From Cryomorphaceae bacterium (GTDB lineage: Bacteria > Bacteroidota > Bacteroidia > Flavobacteriales > Schleiferiaceae), in assembly GCA_003451355.1 (NCBI GenBank), contig DMDX01000146.1, forward strand, positions 1 through 6,374: a stretch of DNA of 6,374 bases. The letters run 5' to 3'. Shown here piece after piece: positions 1-5,929 of the stretch. Numbering within the stretch: position 1 is the first letter of the stretch; each line of letters opens with the position of its first letter. A model generated the notes under the pieces. The model saw nothing but the letters and a program-made list of their open reading frames with translations, had not been told where the DNA came from and searched no databases. The position numbers were made by a program, and so were the translations under genes.

Positions 1-2067
1 GGCGACCCCGAAGGCATTTTGGCGGCAGCGACGGAATGTGCCGACGGTTCGCTCACAGCGCCCTACGCCTACTTGGCCGGCTATGCGTCGGCCATTGAAA
101 CCGCGGCTCCCGAGGCCTCGGCGCTGGGTGGGCGCGTCGAAGACGCCCTGGTCGGCGCCTACGCTGAGCTGGAGCGGCTTGCGACGGATTCCGCGCCCGC
201 TACCTTTGATTCGGTCACGGTGGCCCTCGAGCGCATGACCTACGAGCTCGATGCCGAGACGACGCTGTTGTTCAATGCGTTGAGCGCGGCTTCGACGCCC
301 GAACTGCAGGAACTTGCCCGCGTGGTACAGCCCAAGCTGGCCGCCCTCAGCAACGCGACGCTGACGAATGAAGCGCTCTTTACACGTGTTTCGGCGGTGG
401 TGCTGCCGGCTGGTGCATCGGCTGAGGACCGCATGCTCCACGACAAAACGCTTAAAGCGTTTGAACGGCACGGAGCTCGGTTGGATTCCGCCGGCAAAGC
501 CAAGCTGCTCGAGCTCGACCAAGAGCTGGGCACCGAAGCACTGACCTTTAGCGACAACCTGCTCAAAGACACTGAAACCTGGCATTTGGCGCTGGCTGAG
601 CCCCCCGCGGGACTGCCGGATTGGGCCTTAGAACAGGCCGCCGAGGCCGCCGCGCAGCACGGGCTGAGCAGCGGCTACGCCGCGACGCTCGATGCGCCCA
701 ACTACCTGGCGTTCATGACCTATGCAGAGGACCGCGGACTGCGCGAGCAGCTTTGGCGCGCCTTCGGGCAGCGCGGAGCCCGCGGCGACGAACGCGACAA
801 CCGCCAACGCGTCCTGAATTTGGCCGCCAAGCGTTTAGAGCGGGCGCAGCTCCTTGGGTTTGCGAGCCACGCCGAGTACGTGCTGGCCGAACGTATGGCA
901 TCCGCGCCTGAAACGGTTCACACGTTTTTGGCCGACCTGCGCGCCAAAGCCACGCCGGCCGCTGAGCGCGAGGCGGCAGCGCTCCGCGAATTTGCCGCTC
1001 GCGAATTGGGCCTGAACGACCTGCAGCGCTGGGACGTCGCCTTCACCACTGAGCGCTACAAGCTGGCCAAGCTTGACTTTGACGACGCGGTGACCAAGCC
1101 CTACTTCGCGCTACCCAAGGTCGAAGCCTGGGCCTTTGACGTGGCACGCCGGCTGTACGGGCTTGAGGTGAAGCCGGCTCCGCACAACCCTACCTACCAC
1201 CCCGACGCTAAGGCATGGGAAGTATGGGATTCCGCCGGACAATTCATCGCCCACCTGACGACCGACTGGCACCCCCGCAAGGGAAAGCGCGCCGGAGCCT
1301 GGATGACCAGCTACCGTTCGGCCTACGCGGACGAACGCGGACGCGAAGTGCGCCCCGTGGTCAGCCTTGTCGGGAACTTTAGCAAGCCGACGGCTGAGGC
1401 TCCGGCCCTGCTGACGTTCAATGAAGTGCTGACGCTGTTTCACGAGTTCGGCCACGGCCTGCACGGCATGCTGGGGCGCGGCGCGTACGCCAGCCTCACC
1501 GGAACCTCAGTGCGCTGGGACTTCGTGGAGCTTCCGTCGCAAATCATGGAAAACTGGTGCTACGAGCCCGCCGAGCTCGCCCAGTGGGCCCGGCACTACG
1601 CCACCGGCGAGGCCATGCCGGCCGACTTGGTCGCGCGACTTGCTCAAAGCCAAACGTTTTTAGAAGGTTTGGCGACCGTGCGCCAGCTTGGGTTCGGACT
1701 GCTGGACATGGCGTGGCACGACGCGCGGACTGCGCCAAGCAATCTTGAGCAGCTCGAGTGCGACGCCTTTGCCTCGGTGGACGTGTGGCCCGCAGTGGAC
1801 GCCAGCTTTATTTCGCCCAGCTTCAGCCACATTTTTGCCGGAGGCTACAGCGCCGGCTACTACAGCTACAAATGGGCCGAGGTGCTCGATGCGGACGCCT
1901 ACGGATTCTTTCGCGAGGCTCCGGACCAGGCCGCACCGCGCTTTCGCACCTTGCTCGAATTAGGCGGGACCGTCGACCCCATGGACCTCTACGTCGCGTT
2001 TCGCGGACGCCAACCCCAGCCCGAAGCGCTGCTGCGCCGCGCCGGACTGCTCAATCCCACCGCATAA
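1..2067 (+). CDS. M3-family zinc oligopeptidase (oligopeptidase A / dipeptidyl carboxypeptidase-like), 5' end probably outside the window
   Basis: Cytoplasmic metallopeptidase expected to degrade short peptides released by proteases. The frame is open from base 1. The only early start inside the window is TTG at 19, so the true start may lie upstream; residues are numbered from that TTG (682 aa). The M3 zinc site is clear: HEFGH at 475-479 (ligands H475 and H479, general base E476), followed by E504 in VELPSQ. The 29-residue spacing from the first His to this Glu matches thimet oligopeptidase. NFSKPT and ALLTFNEV precede the site. Near the C-terminus the substrate-binding segment SHIFAGGYSAGYYSY carries the family tyrosines Y610, Y614, Y615 and Y617. 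Segments resemble both OpdA (PrlC) and Dcp, so I do not choose between endopeptidase and dipeptidyl-carboxypeptidase activity. The usual N-terminal NPLL..TP..-like segment is not recognisable in the first 40 residues. The stop codon overlaps the next start in TAATG, indicating an operon. Family assignment is very secure; start and specificity are uncertain. Confidence 0.95.
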   Translation, partial: GDPEGILAAATECADGSLTAPYAYLAGYASAIETAAPEASALGGRVEDALVGAYAELERLATDSAPATFDSVTVALERMTYELDAETTLLFNALSAASTPELQELARVVQPKLAALSNATLTNEALFTRVSAVVLPAGASAEDRMLHDKTLKAFERHGARLDSAGKAKLLELDQELGTEALTFSDNLLKDTETWHLALAEPPAGLPDWALEQAAEAAAQHGLSSGYAATLDAPNYLAFMTYAEDRGLREQLWRAFGQRGARGDERDNRQRVLNLAAKRLERAQLLGFASHAEYVLAERMASAPETVHTFLADLRAKATPAAEREAAALREFAARELGLNDLQRWDVAFTTERYKLAKLDFDDAVTKPYFALPKVEAWAFDVARRLYGLEVKPAPHNPTYHPDAKAWEVWDSAGQFIAHLTTDWHPRKGKRAGAWMTSYRSAYADERGREVRPVVSLVGNFSKPTAEAPALLTFNEVLTLFHEFGHGLHGMLGRGAYASLTGTSVRWDFVELPSQIMENWCYEPAELAQWARHYATGEAMPADLVARLAQSQTFLEGLATVRQLGFGLLDMAWHDARTAPSNLEQLECDAFASVDVWPAVDASFISPSFSHIFAGGYSAGYYSYKWAEVLDADAYGFFREAPDQAAPRFRTLLELGGTVDPMDLYVAFRGRQPQPEALLRRAGLLNPTA

Positions 2068-2864
2068 TGGCCGAAATCCGCGCTAAAAAACAGCTGGGCC
2101 AGCACTTCCTGAGGGATTTGAGCGCCGCCCAGCGCACCGCCGAAGCTCTGACCCTCGCCGAGTGCAGCCAAGCCCTTGAAATAGGCCCCGGAACCGGGGT
2201 GCTGACCCAGTACCTGCTGCAGCGCCCCCTAACGCTGCACGCGGTGGAACTGGACCGCGAAAGCATTCCGGTGCTGCAGAGCAAGTTTCCGCAACTCAGC
2301 GCCCGACTCTACCACGCCGACCTGCTTCGTTGGCAAGAGCCGATCGAGTTGACCGAGGCTCCGTTCGCGCTGATCGGGAATTATCCGTACAACATCTCGA
2401 CCCAAATCCTCTTTTGGATGCTGGACCGCCGCGACCGCATACCTGAAATGGTCGGAATGTTTCAGCGCGAAGTCGCCGTGCGCATCTGCAGCGGCCCCGG
2501 AAGCAAAGAATACGGAATCACCAGCGTCCTGGCCCAGGCCTACTACCGCTGCGACTACCTGTTCACGCTTCCCGAGGGGGCATTTGACCCTCCGCCCAAG
2601 GTGAAGTCCGCGGTGATTCGGCTCGAGCGCTTGGCTGAGGCACCGACGGTTCCGTACCGCGACCTCGCCATTGTCGTGAAGACCGCCTTTGGCCAGCGGC
2701 GCAAAACCCTGCGCAACGCGCTGAAAAGCCTTACCTTTAGCGCGCCAAGCGCGCTGGATTCGGTGGCCTCGCTGCGAGCAGAACAGCTCCGCGTCGACCA
2801 GTTCATCGCGCTTGCCGAAGCCCTGCGCCATGACACCCACGACGACCCACGAACTTCGCGCTGA
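2067..2864 (+). CDS. rsmA: 16S rRNA (adenine1518-N6/adenine1519-N6)-dimethyltransferase RsmA (KsgA)
   Basis: SAM-dependent enzyme that dimethylates the two adjacent adenines in the helix 45 loop of 16S rRNA during late 30S maturation; its loss classically gives kasugamycin resistance. The protein is 265 aa, normal for the family. Visible motifs in order: KKQLGQHFL at 7-15 (N-terminal signature), EIGPGTG at 38-44 (SAM-binding motif I), ELD at 61-63 with the acidic residue for the ribose, HADLL at 84-88, NYPY at 105-108 (catalytic N-x-P-Y motif IV of N6-adenine methylases), FDPPPKVKSAV at 173-183, and FGQRRKTLRNAL at 208-219 in the helical C-terminal domain. The frame stays open upstream into the peptidase gene, but homology starts exactly at the ATG at 2067, which overlaps the previous stop by one base (TAATG). 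Its 3' end overlaps mgtE. No Shine-Dalgarno is seen, so reinitiation after the peptidase is plausible. Confidence 0.97.
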   Translation: MAEIRAKKQLGQHFLRDLSAAQRTAEALTLAECSQALEIGPGTGVLTQYLLQRPLTLHAVELDRESIPVLQSKFPQLSARLYHADLLRWQEPIELTEAPFALIGNYPYNISTQILFWMLDRRDRIPEMVGMFQREVAVRICSGPGSKEYGITSVLAQAYYRCDYLFTLPEGAFDPPPKVKSAVIRLERLAEAPTVPYRDLAIVVKTAFGQRRKTLRNALKSLTFSAPSALDSVASLRAEQLRVDQFIALAEALRHDTHDDPRTSR

Positions 2865-4179
2865 ACTGCGGCGCTTGCTCTCTGAAGGGCAAGATTCCGC
2901 CGTCGTCGACCTGCTCGAAGGCCTGCACTCGGCCGACGTAGCTGAAATCGCGCAGGAGCTCGAGATTCCCGAGGTGCTGGCGATGCTGCAGCTGCTGCCC
3001 GCCGAACGTTGGACCGACATCCTTGTCTACTTCGACGACGAGCTGCAGTCCGAGATTCTCGAAAACTTTACCGGTAAAGAGATCGCCGAGGTCGTCCTCG
3101 AAAACATCGATTCAGACGACGCCGCCGACCTCATGGCCGACCTGTCTGAAGAAAAGAAGCGCGAGGTCCTTCAAAACATCGAAGACGTCGAGTACGCCAA
3201 GGACCTGGCCGACCTACTGACCCACGCCGAAGGCACCGCCGGAGCCCTCATGGCCACCGAAATGGTGCAGGTCAACGAGAACTGGACCGTCAGCCGCTGC
3301 GTGCGCGAAATGCGCCGCCAGGCCGAAGAAGTCGAGGTGGTGCACGCCGTCTACGTGGTCGACGACCACGACATTTTGCTCGGATCGCTGTCGCTCAAAA
3401 AACTGCTCACTACCGGAGCCCGCACCCCCATCGCCGACGTCTACGACCGCAGCGTTCGCTCCGTCACCTCGACTACCGACGAGGTCGAAGTCGCCCGCAT
3501 CATGAAAAAGTACGACCTCTTTGTGGTTCCGGTGGTCGACGACATGGGGCGCCTGCTGGGCCGCATCACGATCGACGACATTGTAGACGTGATTCAAGAC
3601 GAGGCCGACAGCAACTACCAGCTCATGTCGGGTCTGTCTGACGAAGTCGAGGCTGGCGACGGCCTCTTTGAAATGACGCGCGCCCGCCTTCCCTGGCTAA
3701 TGGTGGGCCTCGTGGGCGGAATCTTAACCTCTACCGTCGTCGGTCGCAACGAGGGCGAACTAGCTCTGCTTCCCCAACTCGCCTTTTTCATGCCCCTGAT
3801 CGGAGCCATGGGCGGCAACGTAGGCGTCCAGTCCTCGGCCATTGTCGTCCAGGGCCTCGCCAACTCGAACATGCCCGGAACCCTTTGGTCCCGCCTGTCC
3901 CGCGAACTCGGCGTAGGCCTCTTGAACGGACTCCTCTGCGCCCTGGCCATTCTCGCGTACTCGTGGGCCGTGGGTCACGGACTGCTCTTTGCGGTCGCCG
4001 TCGGGGTTTCGCTGCTGAGCGTGATAATTTTTGCTTCGCTCTTCGGAACCGCCGTTCCCTGGGCCCTCAACCACTACGGAATCGACCCCGCCTTGGCCAC
4101 CGGCCCCTTTATCACGACGACCAACGACATCTTGGGGCTGAGCATCTACTTCGCCATCGCCAACGCGCTGCTCGGATGA
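2830..4179 (+). CDS. mgtE: Magnesium transporter/channel MgtE
   Basis: Inner-membrane Mg2+-gated Mg2+ channel; cytosolic Mg2+ bound between its regulatory domains closes the pore. The 449-aa product has the full MgtE layout. An acidic alpha-helical N domain spans about 20-130 (HSADVAEI, DSDDAADLMADL). Two CBS domains follow at about 138-197 and 203-258, then a linking plug helix at about 260-284. Five predicted membrane segments lie at about 285-305, 315-342, 361-381, 385-410 and 424-447. The pore signatures are MPLIGAMGGNVGVQSSA (321-337) and GIDPALATGPFITTTND (417-433). D433 matches by motif the conserved pore aspartate of the fifth helix (Asp432 in Thermus MgtE). I chose ATG 2830, which overlaps rsmA by 35 bases; an in-frame TTG at 2812 would lengthen the overlap and the next TTG at 2875 would avoid it, but ATG is the better candidate. 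No Mg2+ riboswitch is possible here because the gene starts inside rsmA. Its stop overlaps the next start as ATGA. Confidence 0.96.
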   Translation: MTPTTTHELRAELRRLLSEGQDSAVVDLLEGLHSADVAEIAQELEIPEVLAMLQLLPAERWTDILVYFDDELQSEILENFTGKEIAEVVLENIDSDDAADLMADLSEEKKREVLQNIEDVEYAKDLADLLTHAEGTAGALMATEMVQVNENWTVSRCVREMRRQAEEVEVVHAVYVVDDHDILLGSLSLKKLLTTGARTPIADVYDRSVRSVTSTTDEVEVARIMKKYDLFVVPVVDDMGRLLGRITIDDIVDVIQDEADSNYQLMSGLSDEVEAGDGLFEMTRARLPWLMVGLVGGILTSTVVGRNEGELALLPQLAFFMPLIGAMGGNVGVQSSAIVVQGLANSNMPGTLWSRLSRELGVGLLNGLLCALAILAYSWAVGHGLLFAVAVGVSLLSVIIFASLFGTAVPWALNHYGIDPALATGPFITTTNDILGLSIYFAIANALLG

Positions 4180-5087
4180 GGGCCCTTCTGGTCGACACCA
4201 CCCACCCCATTCTTGAAGACGGCCTCGCGTCGCTCGGCTACACGTTGGACCGCTGCTACGGGGTCTCCCTCGACGACCTGCCCCTGTCCACGGCCACCGG
4301 GCTCGTCCTGCGCGGACGAATCGCCGTCGATTCCGCCCTATTGGACCGCGCCCCCCAGCTCAAGTGGATTGCCCGATTCGGAAGCGGAATGGAACACATC
4401 GACTGCGCCGCCGCCTCGGCCCGCGGAATCGCCTGCCTGTCAGCCCCTGAAGGCAATGCCCCCGCCGTCGCCGAGCACGCCCTCGGCCTCTTGCTGGGCC
4501 TCACCAAACGCGTGACCTGGTCCGCCCGCGAAGTCGCCGCCGGCCAATGGAACCGTGCCAGCAACACCGGCTGGGAACTCGCCGGAGCCACCGTTGGCAT
4601 CATCGGATACGGCCACACCGGCCCCGCGTTCGCCGCCCTGCTGCGCGGCCTGGGCTTGCGCGTGCTGGCCCACGACGCCTACCGCAGCGGATTTGAGGGC
4701 GAATCCACCCTCGCCCAAATCCAAGCGGAGTGCGACATCATCAGTCTGCACCTGCCCCTCTCGCCCGAAACCAAGGGCTACGCCGACTACGCCTTCTGGC
4801 AGCAGTGCGCCCGCCAACCCTGGGTCATCAACACCAGCCGCGGCAACATTCTTCCCCTCGAAGACGCATGGCGCGCCCTCAACGACGGCCTCATTCGCGG
4901 ACTCGGACTCGACGTGGTCGACCTCGAAAAGTCCAACCTCGAGGGTTTAACCGAAGCTTCACCGTTTTGGCAAACAATGCTTAACCATCCTAACGTGCTG
5001 ATTACGCCACACATAGCCGGATGGAGCACCCAATCATTTGCCCGAATGGCACAAATTTTAGTCGATCGAGTTGCAGGTGTTGCGTAA
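4176..5087 (+). CDS. D-isomer-specific 2-hydroxyacid dehydrogenase, NAD-dependent (phosphoglycerate dehydrogenase-like)
   Basis: Probable cytoplasmic NAD(H)-dependent oxidoreductase converting a D-2-hydroxyacid to the 2-keto acid or the reverse. The 303-aa protein has the family arrangement: an N-terminal flavodoxin-like substrate half (about 1-97) with FGSGMEHID at 68-76, a central Rossmann domain with GYGHTG at 144-149 (GxGxxG), and D167 in VLAHDAYR at the end of the second strand, which favours NAD over NADP. The catalytic triad is visible: R222 in NTSRGN, E251 in GLDVVDLE and H279 in TPHIAGWS. The length suits single-module members without a C-terminal ACT domain, unlike long SerA enzymes, so the substrate (3-phosphoglycerate, glyoxylate, lactate or another) cannot be told. 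The start at 4176 overlaps the mgtE stop as ATGA; the open frame further upstream is only a shadow in mgtE. The last 47 sense codons are much more AT-rich at third positions than the preceding ones. No intrinsic terminator follows. Confidence 0.93.
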   Translation: MRALLVDTTHPILEDGLASLGYTLDRCYGVSLDDLPLSTATGLVLRGRIAVDSALLDRAPQLKWIARFGSGMEHIDCAAASARGIACLSAPEGNAPAVAEHALGLLLGLTKRVTWSAREVAAGQWNRASNTGWELAGATVGIIGYGHTGPAFAALLRGLGLRVLAHDAYRSGFEGESTLAQIQAECDIISLHLPLSPETKGYADYAFWQQCARQPWVINTSRGNILPLEDAWRALNDGLIRGLGLDVVDLEKSNLEGLTEASPFWQTMLNHPNVLITPHIAGWSTQSFARMAQILVDRVAGVA

Positions 5088-5109
5088 TGTTAATTTTGTG
5101 TTAACTTTG
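5080..5109 (+). promoter_or_regulatory. Candidate Bacteroidetes-type promoter for the secreted MORN-like gene
   Basis: The known consensus for the primary sigma factor of Bacteroidetes is a -33 TTG and a -7 TAnnTTTG about 19-21 bases apart. TAACTTTG at 5102-5109 matches the -7 box exactly, and TTG at 5080-5082 lies 19 bases upstream. A second exact box, TAATTTTG at 5091-5098, has TTG at 5071-5073 17 bases upstream. The start site would fall near 5113-5118, giving a leader of roughly 20-25 bases before the ATG at 5138. The -33 elements lie inside the 3' end of the dehydrogenase gene. The match is by eye only; the spacer is short and AT-rich, so one of the two boxes could be chance. Confidence 0.55.
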
Positions 5110-5126
5110 AGTAACGTTAACTTAAC
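5089..5126 (+). repeat. GTTAAY repeats around the promoter, possible operator
   Basis: GTTAAT at 5089-5094, GTTAAC at 5100-5105 and GTTAAC at 5116-5121 lie in the 50-base spacer, followed by a related TTAAC at 5122-5126. The first two starts are 11 bases apart (about one helical turn) and the second pair 16 apart. GTTAAC is itself palindromic. The copies overlap both -7 boxes, so a binding protein here would affect transcription. This may equally be low-complexity AT-rich sequence; no known regulator site is recognised. Confidence 0.25.
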
Positions 5127-5137
5127 ATACGGACGCC

Positions 5138-5506
5138 ATGAAAAAGACCTTTCTACTAGTGGCGCTGTTGACATCCGGCTTGATCACTCAAGCTCAGGAC
5201 CTGCGCCCCGACCCCACCCCCAATGCGAATGAACGCATAACGATTGCCGAATTGGGCGATCGCACCGAGTACACCAAGTACTTCGAAAGCGGGCAAATCA
5301 AAGAACGCGGATACTACCGCAACGGCGAGCGCCACGGAACCTTCGCCCTCTACAGCGAGTCTGGCGACGTACTGATCCACGGTCAGTACTTCCACGGCAA
5401 AAAAGTTGGTACGTGGTTGACCACGTCAGCGGACCAAAGCCAGCACTACGTGCTGGTCTATGGGCCTAATGGTCGCGTAAGCGCGAAGCATTGGGCGGCT
5501 CAATAA
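5138..5506 (+). CDS. Small exported protein with MORN/YwqK-like repeats
   Basis: The function is not known. The 122-aa product begins with a signal peptide: MKK, a hydrophobic stretch at about 4-15, and a likely cleavage after the TQAQ at 17-20. A short proline- and asparagine-rich linker follows. Residues about 46-93 hold two repeat units of the type Y-[FY]-x-x-G-x-[IK]-x-x-x-G-x-Y-x-x-G-x-x-x-G-x-[FW]: YFESGQIKERGYYRNGERHG, then LYSESGDVLIHGQYFHGKKV with GTW. A degenerate third unit sits at 108-119 (YGPNGRVSAKHW). Such repeats are typical of MORN-variant proteins that databases often label 'YwqK family antitoxin'; that label is not evidence of a toxin-antitoxin pair, and no partner toxin is visible. 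The repeats suggest a periplasmic or surface beta-sheet protein. The gene has its own candidate promoter upstream and a strong terminator downstream, so it probably forms a single-gene unit, though read-through from the upstream operon is possible. Confidence 0.85.
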   Translation: MKKTFLLVALLTSGLITQAQDLRPDPTPNANERITIAELGDRTEYTKYFESGQIKERGYYRNGERHGTFALYSESGDVLIHGQYFHGKKVGTWLTTSADQSQHYVLVYGPNGRVSAKHWAAQ

Positions 5507-5530
5507 TTTGAGTCATGTTGTTTGTTTGGC

Positions 5531-5565
5531 AAAGCCCGACCTTTTGGTCGGGTTTTGTTTTTTTT
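5531..5565 (+). terminator. Strong intrinsic terminator after the MORN-like gene
   Basis: CCCGACC (5535-5541) and GGTCGGG (5546-5552) form a perfect 7-bp GC-rich stem with a TTTT loop. They are followed by TTTTG and eight Ts up to 5565. AAAG before the stem can extend the pairing with TTTT after it, through one G-T wobble. It begins about 25 bases after the stop codon at 5506. On the opposite strand the stem is followed only by a short mixed T stretch, so it should act mainly on + strand transcription. Confidence 0.92.
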
Positions 5566-5614
5566 GGCAGGATTGGCTCGTTGGCGATATTGGCAAGGTT
5601 GGCTCGTTGGCTTT
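5564..5614 (+). repeat. TTGGC array, left arm of a large inverted repeat
   Basis: TTGGC occurs six times, starting at 5564, 5573, 5581, 5590, 5599 and 5607, with steps of 9, 8, 9, 9 and 8 bases. At a larger scale it is two copies of a 26-base unit, sharing TTGGCTCGTTGGC at 5573-5585 and 5599-5611. The segment 5590-5614 is the reverse complement of 5855-5879 with one mismatch (5595 against 5874), including a perfect 19-bp block at 5596-5614. The array begins inside the T tract of the preceding terminator. Confidence 0.85.
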
Positions 5615-5854
5615 CTGTAGCTGGTTTCTGTTTACTTGTTTGGTGAAGCGGGGTTACCCAAGCGCCGAACTCCAGAAACAATAAACGAGAAACAACGCGC
5701 CGAAGGCGCGAAGCGCAACAACCCGTTCGGTTATAACCGGATTTTACTTTTTCTCAAAAACCTTGAAACGGCTATATCCCAGATAAACAAATTGTTACGA
5801 CCATAATCCGTTTAAGAAAATTTAGCCGCGCAGCGGCCCTAGCGCGCAGCGCAA
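5615..5854. other. Structured non-coding core between the inverted arrays
   Basis: No credible gene lies in these 240 bases. Several self-complementary segments are visible. CGCGCC-GAA-GGCGCG (5696-5710) is a perfect 6-bp stem with a 3-base loop. CGGTTATAACCG (5728-5739) is a perfect 12-base palindrome. GCCGC-GCA-GCGGC (5825-5837) is a 5-bp hairpin next to the GC-rich GCGCGCAGCGC (5842-5852). A looser 11-bp pairing joins 5624-5634 to 5682-5693 with one bulged G. The stretch 5740-5824 is AT-rich without a recognisable site. Together with the flanking arrays this could fold as one large stem with internal hairpins. No known RNA family or tRNA is recognised. Confidence 0.5.
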
Positions 5855-5887
5855 AAAGCCAACGAGCCAACCTCGCCAACCAGCCAA
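5855..5887 (-). repeat. GCCAA array, right arm of the large inverted repeat
   Basis: GCCAA starts at 5858, 5866, 5875 and 5883 (steps 8, 9, 8), the same spacing pattern as the TTGGC array on the left but in reverse orientation. AAAGCCAACGAGCCAACCT at 5855-5873 is the exact reverse complement of 5596-5614, and the match continues to 5879 after one mismatch. The arm ends about 40 bases before the next start codon at 5930. Confidence 0.85.
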
Positions 5888-5929
5888 CCCCGCTAAGTGG
5901 CCACGCAACTATTCATTATCTTCGCCCTC

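Noticed and set aside
1758..2066. In-frame upstream extension of rsmA by 103 codons
   Set aside because: It overlaps the C-terminal coding region of the peptidase and translates to Arg-rich sequence without family similarity; RsmA homology begins at the ATG at 2067.
2229..3020. 263-codon open frame on the minus strand across rsmA and mgtE
   Set aside because: It is antisense to two securely identified genes, its translation has no recognisable motif, and long antisense frames are expected with high third-position GC.
3885..4175. In-frame upstream extension of the dehydrogenase by 97 codons
   Set aside because: It lies wholly inside mgtE and is Arg/Pro-rich shadow sequence; the ATG at 4176 gives the usual N-terminus.
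5466..5681. 71-codon minus-strand frame across the terminator and the TTGGC array
   Set aside because: It runs through the terminator and repeats, has no signal or domain, and its Ala-Asn runs come from translating the repeat.
5645..5740. Possible tRNA-like segment (GGGGTTACCCAAGCGCC and later GTTCGG)
   Set aside because: No acceptor stem, anticodon arm or proper T-loop (GTTCRANYC) can be assembled.
5564..5887. CRISPR array
   Set aside because: The repeat units are 5 bases with 3-4 base spacers and the two arrays are inverted; there are no long direct repeats with unique spacers and no cas genes.
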